Shown here in pieces: positions 9,251-19,277 of a stretch of DNA of 64,000 bases. Origin of the DNA: CATOSP01 sp965237775 (GTDB lineage Bacteria > Chloroflexota > Dehalococcoidia > Lucifugimonadales > UBA3495). Under the pieces are notes generated by a model. It did no database searches and had not been told where the DNA came from. It saw nothing but the letters and a program-made list of their open reading frames with translations. The stretch is from NCBI GenBank assembly GCA_965237775.1, contig OZ250155.1, forward strand, positions 3,720,001 through 3,784,000. The letters are read 5' to 3'. Both the position numbers and the translations under genes were made by a program. Position 1 is the first letter of the stretch; each line of letters opens with the position of its first letter.

Positions 9251-10789
9251 CCGCTCCGCGGGCTTTTACCCCTCGCGGCAGCCTGGACGGGATTGGGTTC
9301 GCGTTTCCGCTTCCCCAGCCGGTGTTGCGCTGCAAGCGCCGGTTTCAACTGCCCCAAGATTGCACCCCAGTGCGTCCACACGTGCTTCACACGCTTCCTT
9401 GCAGGTACGGTGAAGGCGACCTGGACGCCGTTGCCAACGGGGCAGACCCGCCGGCGTGGAACGCGCTCCGAGCAGCCGAGCAAACGCCGGGCCAGCACCA
9501 GGGCAGCCGCCTGATGGACACTGAGCCCGTAACGTTCCATGAACTTCGCCCGGCCGATGACCGAACTGAAGGCCGGGTTGACCTGATGAACCTCCACTCC
9601 CTGGCGGTAGCCGCGGGAGATGAAACAGGCCTTGATCTTGCCGTAGCTGAAACTGGACAGCATCCGGCTGTACCTGCGGGACTCGCCTTCCAGTTGGGCC
9701 TTCTTCTGCTTGAAGTCCAGCTTCTCTATGACGATGGGCTTACCGGCTTCTTTGGCGTACCGGACTACGCCGGCCACCGCGTCGCCGATGATGGCGTCCG
9801 CCTGGCGCTGAGACTTCCCATAGGTGACCAGCGGCGCCCGCCAGGAATGCAGCCAGTTGCCGCTGGCGTCGGTCTCGGCCACGGCCAGGTGGTCGGCATT
9901 CAGGTCCACGCCAATGGCGCCGCGCCTCCGGTCCGTCGCTGCGGGCACGGGTGCCATCTTCGTGGTGACGAACACCCGCCATCCCTTCTCATCCCGCTTG
10001 AAGCGGTACGATATTGCCTGTCCCAGAGACGTTGCCCGGGCCGCCCTTTCGCCGTCCCGGCGCCTGCACTCCGCGAACTCCAGGTTGGACTGCAGGGCCG
10101 CCAGCACCTGGCCGTGGCCGCAGGCAAACCGCACGCTCTCGATGACCACGTATTTGCCATGCTGTCCGGCCAGGCAGTCCGGCATCCGAAGCCGCAGGGT
10201 CAGGGAGCCATCGTCAGCAACCCCGGCCACGCACAACTGGCAGCCGCCGGTCTCATCCCGGCTGCCCAGCACGAAGAACTCGCCATCCCGCGCCGCTCTC
10301 CAACCGGCCAGCCACTCGTCATAGCTGCCGTAGCCGTTGGCCTCCAGGCGATGCTGCTTGCGCCAGAGCTTCCTGCCGCCGAAGCACAGCCGGACCAGGC
10401 CCGCCGCCATATCGGTCTCGACCCGCGCCAACCTGGACCGCAGGTTATCCAGCCTGCGCGTCTTCTGATGGACCCGGCGCGAATCACCCTTCTTCCCGGC
10501 GTTTGCCAACCTCCCTGCCGGTCTTGCGTACCATGCCCTTCAGGGTCTCGATATGCAGAAGCTGGGACTCCCGCGCCGCCGAGACCTTCCCCTCCAGGGA
10601 TACCCGCACCACGTTGAACATCCGGGCCGGTATGCCGTATTCCCTGACGGAGCCACTCTTCATCGATTCGGCGGACCTGCCGGAAGAAACCTCCGCAAAA
10701 AGACGCCTCTGCACCCTGCCGTACAGTGCGGCATACGCGGACAGGGCCGCATCATCACACAACATTCGCGTCTGGTACGTTGCCTGCAT
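9193..10789 (-). pseudogene. tnpB: TnpB-family RNA-guided nuclease-like protein of IS607 copy A (frameshifted)
   Basis: TnpB proteins are RuvC-type, RNA-guided endonucleases associated with IS605/IS607 elements. Start ATG 10789 (MQATYQTRMLCDDAALSAYAALYGRV), overlapping the tnpA stop as TGATG. One extra G near 10489 breaks the frame between GKRREEG and DSRRVHQK; the second frame runs to 9193. RuvC motifs seen: Asp in AIGVDLNADHLAV and Glu in IVIEKLDF. The usual CxxC...CxxC zinc ribbon and the DxNAA aspartate are absent; instead the end reads NPAFSSVIGRAKFMERYGLSVHQAAALVLARR. Copy B shows the same, so this is a subfamily trait and not decay. Nuclease activity is therefore uncertain. Confidence 0.7.
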
Positions 10790-11375
10790 CAGAGCTCCCG
10801 GGCCGCGGCGACAGCCCGCTCGGCCCTTCTCCGGGCGGAACGCTTCCCGTACAGACGGGCGCACAGGGACGTCATCACCTCGGTCGCGTCCCGGACCAAA
10901 TCATCCACGACTTCACCGTCATCCACGACCAGGATGCGGGCGCCCCGGGCTGACAGGGCGGCCTCGATGTACTCGAACCCGAAACGGCAGAGCCGCTCCC
11001 GGTGTTCGACTATGATCGTGCCCACCGAGGGGTCGCCGATGATCCGGCGCAACTGCCGCCGGTTGCCGTTCAGACCGGACCCGATTTCCTTGACGACCTC
11101 ATCGGGGCGGCAATCATGCTGAGTGGCCCACTCGGCCAGCCTGCCGGCCTGCCGGTCAAGACCGCCGCGCTGGTCCGCGGAGGAGACCCTGGCGTACAGA
11201 ACGCACCGCGCACCGCCCTCGGGAGGAACGATGACGTAATACCGGCCGTTGGGGAGTTGCTCGATCTGAAGGCCGGGGGGCAGCCCTGCCGGTGCAGACG
11301 GGAGGTGGTGGCCTTGTTGAAGCCGTAGAGACGGCCCCAGGCGGTCAGGCTGATTCGCTTGCTGCTAACGTCCAT
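10789..11375 (-). pseudogene. tnpA: IS607-family serine recombinase TnpA, copy A (frameshifted)
   Basis: Starts at ATG 11375 (MDVSSKRISLTAWGRLYGFNKATTSRLHRQG), an N-terminal DNA-binding helix-turn-helix. A one-base loss near 11286-11290 shifts the frame; the other frame continues with PNGRYYVIVPP, the resolvase motif YARVSSADQ with the nucleophilic serine, and ends VMTSLCARLYGKRSARRRAERAVAAAREL at 10789. Compared with copy B the protein is otherwise complete. It would make the cut-and-join reaction for the element. Inserted within IS630 copy I. Confidence 0.75.
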
Positions 11376-11399
11376 ACAATATCTGATATGCCATACTCT

Positions 11400-11837
11400 G
11401 AACAGTTGCCAGCCCCTGGCCGCGAACGACGGGGCTGACGGGTCTCCTGCACCAGTTGCTTGCTGGTCTCGTCCAGACACACCAGCACCTCGTTCTCACC
11501 ATAGGGCCGGTTATACACTTCCAGCACGTCCTCCATGGCGCACACGAACTCGGCGCTGCCCTGGCGTGGCAGGCACCAACACTCCTTTAGCCAAGGCTTG
11601 AGATGGTTTTTTTCAGAGTCGGGCGCACTGTCTCGGTGCTGATGCTTTCCACTTTCTCCCTTTCCACCAATCCATCGGCCAGCATTTGCAGCGTCCAACT
11701 GACCCGTCCCTCCGGCGGTTGGGAGATGGCCATTGCTATCAGCTGGGCCTCGCCCTGGCCATCCAACTTTTTCTGGCGGCAGTTCAGTTGCTCCTTGCGT
11801 CCCAAGGCCTCCTCCACACTGTGAAGGGCGGTGGAAT
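11400..11837 (-). pseudogene. IS630-family transposase fragment (copy I)
   Basis: Truncated at both ends. Frame 1 (to 11587) reads GRKEQLNCRQKKLDGQGEAQLIAMAISQ and RVSWTLQMLADGLVE, the IS630 helix-turn-helix linker; after a T-run near 11608-11613 frame 2 continues LKPWLKECWCLPRQGSAEFVCAMEDVLEVY and VCLDETSKQLVQETRQP, including the first catalytic Asp of the DDE domain. The frame change at the run mirrors the other two IS630 copies, suggesting programmed slippage. The 5' end is cut by the MITE at 11838 and the 3' end by IS607 copy A. Confidence 0.75.
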
Positions 11838-12018
11838 GGGAGTGTTGAAAAAGTCAGCTCCAGGGATTACAGGGCAAATTCGTGGGGTCACCGGGGCCGA
11901 AAGTCGAGACAATAAAGTTGCATGTTGTCCTGGTTGCTAACAAACGACCGATAAGAAAGACGATATTCGCAGCCCGAATTTTGGTGGTCGCCCACCGTTG
12001 GACTTTTTCAACACTCCC
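11838..12018. mobile_element. MITE-like element, 181 bp with perfect 18-bp terminal inverted repeats
   Basis: GGGAGTGTTGAAAAAGTC at 11838-11855 is repeated in perfect inverted orientation at 12001-12018. The interior has no ORF. Ends of the form TTGAAAAAGTC resemble those of some IS1182/ISNCY elements (from memory), so a non-autonomous derivative is likely. No clear target duplication is visible. It borders IS630 copy I. Confidence 0.6.
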
Positions 12019-12322
12019 TTAACTCCGCCGCTTAGACCCGCACCAGCCAGACCTCCCGTGCTCATGCCCATAGCCACGGGCCCCCGCCGTTTCTGGCCTC
12101 CCGCGGGCCCGGGCCGGGAAGGCGATGCCGACCGACCGTTTCCCCGCGTTGGACCGCCTTCCCAGCCTTTTCGTGAATACCCAACGGAAATCAGCGTCAG
12201 CCGGAAGGGGAATGAACATTTCTCCCACAGCCCACGCGGTCACGGTGGAGTCACGGGCGGCCTTGGTTTCTGCCCTTCCCGCCGCCCGTGCGAAGGGACA
12301 CCAATCCATTAGGGGCGTACAC

Positions 12323-12888
12323 ATGCAGATAAACCCCGCATTCCCACCATCCCGCTTGGACATGCCCAAACGCAGGGCCGAGCAGCAGATTTACCAAAGT
12401 CTGGCGGCCAGCGCCGTCCCCGGACGCGCGCTCTATGAGGTGAAGGTTACACCTGCCGCTATTCAGGTGGACTTCCTCGTCTGGGCCGAGGGCGTCGCGG
12501 CGTACTCCGCCCAGGTGAAGGGTGGCGCTATCTCATCCATGAAGGGGAGTTCTGCCTCGTCACCGACCGGGGCAGGACCCCCCAGCCGGGGCTGCCGGCC
12601 CAGGTTTGGGATTCCGCCATGGCGATCCCCGATCACCTGGAGCGGAGGCGCGGCCACCGCCTCTTCATCATCCCGGTCCTGGCCCTGCCCGACATGGAGC
12701 AGGACAAGGACATCCAGGACCTCGCGGCCAGGCACAACGTCATGACACTATTCGGGGTGACCGGTTGGTCGATCTGGCCCGCAGCCAGGCCATCCGGCAC
12801 CGGCCCACCGAGGCCAGCATCGAGGCGGAGGCGGTGGCCATTATGCCGGAACTGCGCCTGCCCCAACTGCCACAGCCCCGCAGGTAGT
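12323..12888 (+). pseudogene. NERD-like (nuclease-related domain) protein, two frameshifts
   Basis: Three frames together give one protein. Frame 1 from ATG 12323 (or 12362, MPKRRAEQQIYQSL) reads IQVDFLVWAEGVAAYSAQVKGG; frame 2 from about 12510 reads RYLIHEGEFCLVTDRGRTPQPGL and WDSAMAIPDHLERRRGH, LFIIPVLALPDME; frame 3 from about 12760 reads DRLVDLARSQAIRHRPTEASIEAEAV and ends near 12888. The pattern E...IYQSL...VDFLVW..GV....VKGG is that of NERD domains, which are related to restriction endonuclease folds. Function in this lineage is unknown. Broken by two indels. Confidence 0.5.
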
Positions 12889-12966
12889 GATCCAGAACGT
12901 CGAGCACCTCCATATCCACGTCGGGCCGGAGGCCATCGAGGGTCTGAGCCACCTGATGGCCAACAG

Positions 12967-13117
12967 CTAAACCAAAGCCAAGGTGAACTACGCATATGGA
13001 GGAAGTCATCGGCGGCGCCGGACCACCTCCAAGTGCAGGTGGAAGAGCTTCACCGTGCGCGCCTGAGCCAATCTTCATCCCCCCGCAAATATAGATTCCA
13101 CCTTGGCTTTAGTTTAG
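12967..13117. repeat. 151-bp segment bounded by 19-bp inverted repeats (copy 1)
   Basis: CTAAACCAAAGCCAAGGTG at 12967-12985 faces CACCTTGGCTTTAGTTTAG at 13099-13117 (18 of 19 paired). The same pair bounds 23458-23609, and a solo end is at 18453-18471. An IS21 istA 3' fragment begins directly after, so these may be IS21-type terminal repeats or a MITE family. Confidence 0.6.
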
Positions 13118-13288
13118 GAGGTGCTATCCGCCGTCCAGGACGCCAGTCGGCTGAGGGCGATCAGCTTCGACGCGGTGAAGCACCTGGTGCTGTGCCGGCT
13201 GGAAGGCAGGCCGCCCCGGCTGGACCTGGAGCTGTATCCCCACGTGCCGCGGGTGCGGGTGAGCGCCACCTCCGCCGGTGAGGGCGGC
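13118..13288 (+). pseudogene. istA: IS21 transposase IstA, C-terminal fragment
   Basis: Reads AVQDASRLRAISFDAVKHLVLCRLEGRPP and LDLELYPHVPRVRVSATSA, the characteristic IstA C-terminus just upstream of istB. Everything 5' of this is missing; the repeat-bounded segment 12967-13117 adjoins it instead. It ends close to the istB start, as in intact IS21 operons. Confidence 0.65.
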
Positions 13289-14019
13289 ATGAGCAGTAAG
13301 TCCACGCTGCTTTTGGAACACCACCTGAAGGAGCTGAAGCTGCCCAGCTTCCTGAGAGAGTACGGGAGATGGCTGCCCGGTGCGCCGCCGAGGGAGTGGA
13401 CCACCCGGAGTACCTGCTCAGGCTCGCCGAACTGGAGCTCATCGACCTCCGCCAGCGCATGGTGGAGCGGCGGTTCCGGGCCGCCCGTTTCCCGGCCGTG
13501 AAGATCCTGGACATCTTCGACTTCCCGGCAATCCCCTCGGTGAACAAACGACTGGTGATGGAGCTGGCCCGCTGCGAATACATCCAGCACTGGGAGAACG
13601 TCATCGCCGTAGGCAACAGCGGCGCCGGCAAGACCCACGTGGCCCTGGGGCTGGGTCTCGCCGCCTGCCAGCGGAGAATGTCGGTAGGGTTCACCACCGC
13701 AGCGGCCTTGGTGCACGAGTTGATGGAGGCCAGGGACGAAAGACGCCTGCTGAATCTACAGCGGCAACTGCCCCGCCTCAACCTGTTGATCGTCGACGAA
13801 CTGGGATTCGTCCCACTCTCCCGCACCGGCGCGGAACTGCTCTTTGAGGTCTTCAGCCTGCGCTACGAGCGGGGCTCCATCCTGGTGACCACCAACCTCC
13901 CCTTTGACGAGTGGACCGAGGTGTTCGGATCGGAGCGCCTCACCGGCGCGTTGCTGGACCGCCTCGCCCACCACACCGTCGCCATCACCTGCCTCGGCAG
14001 CCACCTCCAGATCCGCTGA
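13289..14019 (+). pseudogene. istB: IS21 helper ATPase IstB (one frameshift, altered C-terminus)
   Basis: AAA+ ATPase that stimulates IstA transposition. ATG 13289 (MSSKSTLLLEHHLKELKLPSFLREY); an indel near 13360-13370 moves the protein to the frame reading MAARCAAEGVDHPEYLLRLAELE. Walker A is GNSGAGKTHVALGL (about 13615-13640), Walker B is LNLLIVDELGFVPLS, and the sensor region is SILVTTNLPFDEWTEVF. The usual ending HVHILEMNGESYRL (compare the remnant at 47328) is replaced after LDRLAHHTV by AITCLGSHLQIR, because the gene runs into the oppositely oriented transporter gene. Probably non-functional. Confidence 0.75.
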
Positions 14020-15108
14020 AACCGGGGGCCGGTTCCATTCCTGGGCCAAATAAACAATGATGTCCTTGCCCATCGCCAACAATGGCGGCCCCAGGATGAC
14101 GCCCCAGAGGCCAAAATATTGGCTGGCGACGACAATCGTCATGATTATAGCGACGGGATGCAGCTTCAGGGTGCTGCCCTGAATCCTGGGCACCAGGAGG
14201 GTATTTTCCAGCAGTTGGATAACCAAGTACAAAAGGATGACCCAAAGTACCTTGTGCGGCGCGGTAGCCAGGGTTACCAGCACACCGGCCGCACCGCCGA
14301 TCCAAGGCCCGATAATGGGCACCAGTTCGGTCAGGCCGGCGACAATGCCCAATATAAAGGCGAAGGGCACCCCGAGCAGCAGCAGCCCGGCGGTTGCGAC
14401 AACCCCGACAATCACGCCCAAGGTTAGCTGACCCTGGATGTATCCGCCCAGCGTCCGGTCGGCTATATCCAGAATGTCACGTAAAGAGGCTCGCAACTCC
14501 CGCGGAAAGGGGGCGTAGAGGGACGCCTTGATCGGCCCTGAGTCCTTCATCAGGTAGAAAATTAACATCGGGGCGGTGGCCAGCCCGAGGATAAATGCGA
14601 AGGAACCGGAGATAACACTCAAAGTCTGGGAGACTACCACCCACACTGCCGGGCCCACGATGCCGCCGGCGTCGGCCAACGTATCCTCAGCCATGTCTCG
14701 CATCTCGTTGGGAATGAGGTCGGCGTACTGGGCAACCCAGCCTTCCACGGTTACGCGGGAGGAATTGAGGAAGCTTGGGAACCCCTCGATAAATCGCTGG
14801 CCTTGATGGATAGTGGGAGGAATGACCAGAACCAATGCCGCGGACAGGACGCCCAGGCCGGCGAGGAAAATGACCCCGATGGCGATGCCCCGGCTGAGGC
14901 CGGGGCGGCGGTTGCGCCAAGGCATCCCCCGCTCCAGCAGACGGGCCATAGGAAGGAGTGCGTAGGCAACAATGACGCTGATGCCCAAGGTCAGCAGCAC
15001 GGTGCCCATCAGGTATAGCACTGCCAGCGTGACGACCACCACGGCGGCGGCTGCCAGCAAGTGGAGACGCTTACGCCTCATGTTCCCACCCATATCATGC
15101 TTGGACAA
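14010..15108 (-). CDS. AI-2E (PerM/YdiK) family transporter, 3' end replaced by antisense istB
   Basis: Integral membrane protein of the AI-2E/UPF0118 exporter family. From ATG 15108 it shows about eight hydrophobic helices (LLAAAAVVVVTLAVLYLMGTVLL through FGLWGVILGPPLLAMGKDIIVYLAQEW) and the family signature around GLTELVPIIGPWIGGAAGVLV and NTLLVPRIQGSTLKLHPVAIIM. Native sequence appears to end near RPPVSADLEV (about 14010); the frame then continues to 13756 as the antisense of istB, giving a 450-aa hybrid with an artificial hydrophilic tail. The substrate cannot be told from sequence. It stands alone; the next gene upstream on the same strand ends at 15282. Confidence 0.8.
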
Positions 15109-15281
15109 CTGTCCATCCCTCGTAGTTCCGGAGAGTTGGTGACCTCATGTCTGGGAGCCGTGCTTACAAGTCTCATCACCCTGCGTTCTATGTTACGTAT
15201 GTAATTGGTTGCATTGTGGGGCGTATAGGCCCATGACCGCCATGACTCCAGGCCGATGGCTTGACCCGCCGTTACGGTCAG

Positions 15282-17022
15282 TTAACGAGAGCTTCTCGTA
15301 AGCCTCTTGGGCCGGAGCTCTCCGGCGCTCCTTGCCAGCGCCGCTCCGTATAGAAATATCATCCCGGCGATGTAGGCCCACATCAGCAATACGACGACCG
15401 AGGCAACAGGCCCATAGACGGCACCTCTCTGGGAAGCGATGTTCGTAAACCAGAAGAACAGGTGCTTGGCCGCCTCGAAGAGTATGACCGCAATAATGCC
15501 GCCAAACGCAGCGTCCCTCCACTCCACTCGGGTATTGGGCAAGTGGAAATAGACGACCGTGAATATCGTACCGGTCAACACCGCCGCCACCGCCACCGAT
15601 ATGACCCCGGAGAAGAGGACCAGACCCGTGGATGTTCCACCGAACGATTCAACAAGTACTCCCCCGAAGCTGATCGCGAGCTGGCAAAGTCCGGATAGGC
15701 CCACGGACAACATGAACAGGACCACCACGATTGTCCCGACCCCCACCTGCGTAATAATCGTGCCCACCGGTTTCCTCGTTTCGATGCCGAGGACCCGATT
15801 CACCGCTCGGTTCACGGCATTTAAAAGACCGGTGGCGCTCAGTACGATGTCGGCCAACGCAATAAGTCCGACGGCGAGAGACCCGCCAAGCAGGTGGTTG
15901 ACAGCCTCTTCAAGGAGTGCACTGGAAGCGGGAAAGTAGTTAACGATCGTATCAGTGAGCTTCTCCCGAATTCCATCCGTGTCCGTGAAGATTGCGAAGA
16001 CCATGATCACCAAAGTAACTATGGGAAAGAAGGAAAGGACCGTGAAGTATGCCAAGGACCCGGCCAAGTCCATTCCTTCCAACCTGAGAAGAAGGCGTGC
16101 TGCCCTGTACATAGCCGCGCCGCGCCATGTCGCCCGGCCTCGGGGCAACTCAGTTGACAGCCGTTCCGCAACCTCAATCAGTCTCCTTTCCAGGTCCGGT
16201 GAGACCAACCGGCCGGACCCCACGATGCTCCTCACCACCGACCGCCGTACGCTGTCACCATAGGACCTATCGACCTGATAATCGGCCTCCACGGCTCCCG
16301 CCGCCGCGGCCGCGACCACTTCAGCATGGTCTTCTGCGGCCCCCTCAGCCTCCTGGATGACGGCCGCCACAGCGCTTTCGGCCAATGCTGACAACCTCGG
16401 CGCTCCCCTCCGCGGAGGTGGTGGCGTGGAGAACCAGAATGCGGGCCGCGTCCCGGGTTGCGGCCACGACATCACCGCCAGTTGCACTAACTCCTGAGAC
16501 TACCCCGCCGAGAGTTGCCTTCGCCACGCTTGCTTGGTCACCTCCCGCATCAGTCAACGCCACAACGGCGCCTTCAACAGCCGCCGACACGGCCGCGGTC
16601 TGGTCTATGCCTACCGAAGCAGCGCCGACAATCGCCCCCTCCACCGCAACCCGGCCAATCTCCCCGGCATCAGCGCCCACTTCGCTTGATCCCCTGATAG
16701 CGCCTACCACCACCTCCCTGACTGCGGACCCGGTCACCGTTACCACCAGCCCTGTTCCCTCCACGACGCCAATGACGGCATCTCTGACGAACGCCCGAGT
16801 CTCGCCGCCCACCTCCTCGACGGCTTGGACCGCCCCTATGACAGCATCCCGAGCCAGGTTGCTCGCCCCACGGCCAACCGAACGGATGCCGGTCACCGCC
16901 ATCAGGGCAGAGGAACGCACGACGGCCCCGGTAACCTGGCCTCGGTGAGTCCTCATGGTCCGCCCCAGGGTCACTTTCACCTGCGCAGCGACCTGTTCTG
17001 AGGAATTGTCCGGCCGGTTCAT
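15282..17022 (-). pseudogene. YihY/BrkB-family membrane protein with long repeat-rich N-terminal extension (one frameshift)
   Basis: The C-terminal 290 residues form a YihY/BrkB (formerly 'RNase BN') membrane domain with about six helices, including LEGMDLAGSLAYFTVLSFFPIVTL, DIVLSATGLLNAVNRAVNRVLGI and VYGPVASVVVLLMWAYIAGMIFLYGAALA. The N-terminal 210 residues start at ATG 17022 (MNRPDNSSEQVAAQVKV) in another frame and are built of about 30-35-residue Ala/Gly/Val repeats with the core 'xxxAVxGAxxGxxxVGxxx'. The two frames join at an indel near 16384-16389: EGSAEVVS continues as ALAESAVAAVIQEAEG. The extension is not a usual part of YihY proteins. Transported or bound partner unknown. The indel may be genuine or an assembly error. 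Confidence 0.7.
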
Positions 17023-17091
17023 GGGACCCACGCTACAGGGCAACAGATTCCACCTGTCAATGACATGGTTTCGTACCGCCTTCGCAACTGT

Positions 17092-17580
17092 TCAGACTGG
17101 GGCAATCAAGGGTTTGGATAGGGTGGACTTCAGGGCGTGGTAAGGGTTGCATTCTTCCAAACGCCAAGTACCGAACAAGGCAGCCAGAATACTCTTGGTC
17201 TCGCTTCCTTGCCCTGAGCGGGTTCCGCCGCTGATCTTGCGGCTCACCAGCCGAGGACGCAGGCTCCTCTCAGCAGGGTTGTTGTCCGCCCCGGCCCGGG
17301 TCTCGACAATGAAGGTGAATAGCTCGGGCAAGAACCGTTCCACCCTCTGGCACAGCTCCCTCATGGGCGTATCGCTGGCCAGATAGGGCTGGCAGATGGA
17401 CTACAGCTTCTGTTGGAACGTTGCTGCTCCTTCACACCGCCGGTTGGGGGCTTCAGTTGGCTTTCCAACTCAGCGATTCGGGCTTCCAGAACCCGGAATG
17501 GCCAAGGAGTTGTCCGATTATCTCAATCAACTCCTCCCGGGAGGCACCAGCTAAATCCACAGGCAGTTCCATGCTTGGAA
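17092..17580 (-). pseudogene. IS66-family transposase remnants
   Basis: Two pieces of one gene. The 3' piece (17092-17364) reads LFTFIVETRAGADNNPAERSLRP and VSRKISGGTRSGQGSETKS, ILAALFGTWRLEECNP, the IS66 catalytic C-terminus with its ADNNxAERSLRPxVVxRK signature. The 5' piece (about 17400-17580) reads MELPVDLAGASREELIEIIGQLL, the N-terminal leucine-zipper-like start. The middle of the gene is deleted. Confidence 0.7.
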
Positions 17581-17599
17581 CTTACCATGGTTCCTATGT

Positions 17600-18285
17600 C
17601 ATTCCATTCGTCGCCTTGACACGAATTTGCCCCAGTTTGAACAGTTACCCTGCCGAGACCACCGAGGCCTTCTGCGACGGCCATGTCTCGGCATTTGCTT
17701 CCTTGGTGGAGTGCCCCGGAGCATGCTGTACGACAATACCAAGCTGGCGGTGGCGAAGATACTGGGCGATGGCCGACGCAAGCGCACCAAGGCCTTCACC
17801 GAGCTCCAGTCCCACCACCTGTTCGATGACCGGTTCGGCCGTCCCGGCAAGGGCAACGACAAGGGGAAGGTCGAGGGGATGGTCGGCTACATACGGCGCA
17901 ATTTTCTGGTGCCGGTGCCGTCCTTTGAGAGCTTCGACGCGCTGAATGCCCGCCTCGAGCAGCGGTGCCTGGAGCGGATGGATGCCAAGCTCAGGGGACA
18001 GCGCATGGAACGGGATCTTGATATCCTGCTGCACCTGCGGCCGGTACCATACGCTGCCTGCGACAAGCAGGCGATCCGGGTGAGTTCCCTGTCGCTGGTA
18101 CGGCACCGCACCAATGACTATTCGGTGCCGGTGGCCTACGTACCGGGACGTCATGGTGCAGGGATACTTGGACCGGGTGGTCATCAGTTGCGTATCCGAG
18201 GTGATAGCCCGCTATCACTGCTCCTATGAACGGGATGATTTCGTGTACGACCCCGCCCACTACCTGCCGCTCCCCTGAAGGGATG
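17600..18285 (+). pseudogene. istA: IS21 transposase IstA, internal to C-terminal fragment with frameshifts
   Basis: In several frames it reads YPAETTEAFCDGHVSAFA, FLGGVPRSMLYDNTKLAVAKIL, RKRTKAFTELQSHHLFDDRF, KGNDKGKVEGMVGYIRRNFLVP, then a C-terminal part ending SCVSEVIARYHCSYERDDFVYDPAHYLPL. NxKxxVE/KGKVEGMV and the YDNTK motif are typical of the DDE domain of IstA. The 5' part is missing and at least two indels are present. The remaining stretch to 18453 shows no gene. Confidence 0.7.
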
Positions 18286-18452
18286 GAAGCTGCCCGAGGA
18301 GTTTACAACGGTCACATATTGGAGCGTCTGCTCTGATTCCGTTGGACAGAACTCCTGGGAAGAGAACGGAGGCGCGAGGACAGCGGCGATGACTACTAAA
18401 CTGGTATCAAGATGGAATCCACGTATACTCTCATACGAATGCCTGCGGGTTC

Positions 18453-18471
18453 CACCTTGGCTTTGGTTTAG
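18453..18471. repeat. Solo 19-bp terminal repeat shared with 12967-13117 and 23458-23609
   Basis: CACCTTGGCTTTGGTTTAG differs at one base from the right-hand repeats of the two paired segments. Its left partner is absent or degenerate (CTAAAC...CAAGATGG near 18398). It abuts istA debris and supplies the stop codon context of the small gene at 18468-18725. Confidence 0.5.
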
Positions 18472-18725
18472 GCGGCTGCCTTTGCTCCATTGGTCGGCAA
18501 CTCTGCAGTTTGCGCTTTCCCATTACCTGAGGGTAAGGGTGCTTCTATCGTTGCGCTCCTTGGGTCTATGGTAGTACCTTGATCCATCAGACCGTATTTA
18601 TGCTCCAGTTCCAAGATAAAACGGTCCAAATCTTGTTGAGCTTTCTGCACCTCCAGATCCTTCTTATCTACGTCCATCTGCAGCTTCCGTAGCTGGTAGC
18701 GCTCTGTGGGATCAAACTCTGCCAT
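18468..18725 (-). CDS. Small coiled-coil hypothetical protein (85 aa)
   Basis: ATG 18725 has AGGAGA 6 nt upstream, a good ribosome site. The product MAEFDPTERYQLRKLQMDVDKKDLEV... has a charged heptad-like helix over residues 8-48 (KKDLEVQKAQQDLDRFILELEHKYG) and a disordered Pro/Ala tail ending KAAA. No enzymatic motif. The stop codon lies in the solo terminal repeat, so the natural C-terminus may have been altered by an insertion. Function not recognised; a structural or adaptor role is only a guess. Confidence 0.55.
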   Translation of the reverse strand: MAEFDPTERYQLRKLQMDVDKKDLEVQKAQQDLDRFILELEHKYGLMDQGTTIDPRSATIEAPLPSGNGKAQTAELPTNGAKAAA

Positions 18726-18806
18726 TGTCGTCTCCTGGCAATAAGATGAGGCCTAGATATTAGAATATATGTACCATTATTTATCAAGGGGCCACTGACA
18801 CCATGG

Positions 18807-19277
18807 ATGCCGCATTTTTGCTTTATGGGTTGGACTGACGCCCAGGTGGTGACGTCACCGGTATTGCTGGACCTGGCGGGCGGCGAATGCGTGGAGGACT
18901 TGCGGCTGCCGGAGAAGGACGAGGGGTTGGGCCTGGTGCTGCGCCGCCGGGAGCGCCGGGCCATGGAGGGTAGGTGGCGCAAGGGGCGCCGCCGCAGTGT
19001 GCCGCCGGCCACGGCGGTGTTCCGGTTCTTGAACAGATTCCACGACGAGGAGGAGGAGAGCAAAAGGCAGCCTCATGCCGCGTTCATACCGGCGCCCACC
19101 GCCCGACTTCCGGGTCTGCGCCGGGTCAACGCAGACCTGGGCGGATTCCTCCAGGGTCACGCCCGGCATAAGCAGGCGACGCCGGACATGGACGCGGCCC
19201 TGATAGAGACCCACAAGGAGCAGGCGGTGTACTGCTGCAAGAAATACACGGCTTACCAGCCGATACATTTTCGCTAA
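18807..19277 (+). pseudogene. IS1380-like DDE transposase, N-terminal fragment
   Basis: Reads VLLDLAGGECVEDLRL, EKDEGLGLVLRR, ERRAMEGRWRKGRRRSVPPATAVFRFLNRFHDE, AAFIPAPTARLPGLRRVN and ATPDMDAALIETHKEQAVYCCKKYTAYQP, matching the N-terminal half of IS1380-type transposases including the first catalytic Asp (DMDAALIET). It is cut after YTAYQP by the right end of the TnpB-bearing fragment at 19274. Confidence 0.6.

Larger units (their letters stand above)
9106..11400 (-). mobile_element. IS607-family element, copy A (tnpA-tnpB, both frameshifted)
   Basis: Contains a serine-recombinase tnpA and a zinc-ribbon-less tnpB in overlapping TGATG arrangement. The end downstream of tnpB, ending ACAACGG at 9106-9112, matches copy B (ending 23366) over about 140 bp, including the inverted CCCGGG motifs, which defines the right end. 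The left end near 11380-11400 lies inside IS630 copy I. No terminal inverted repeats, as usual for IS607. Confidence 0.75.
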
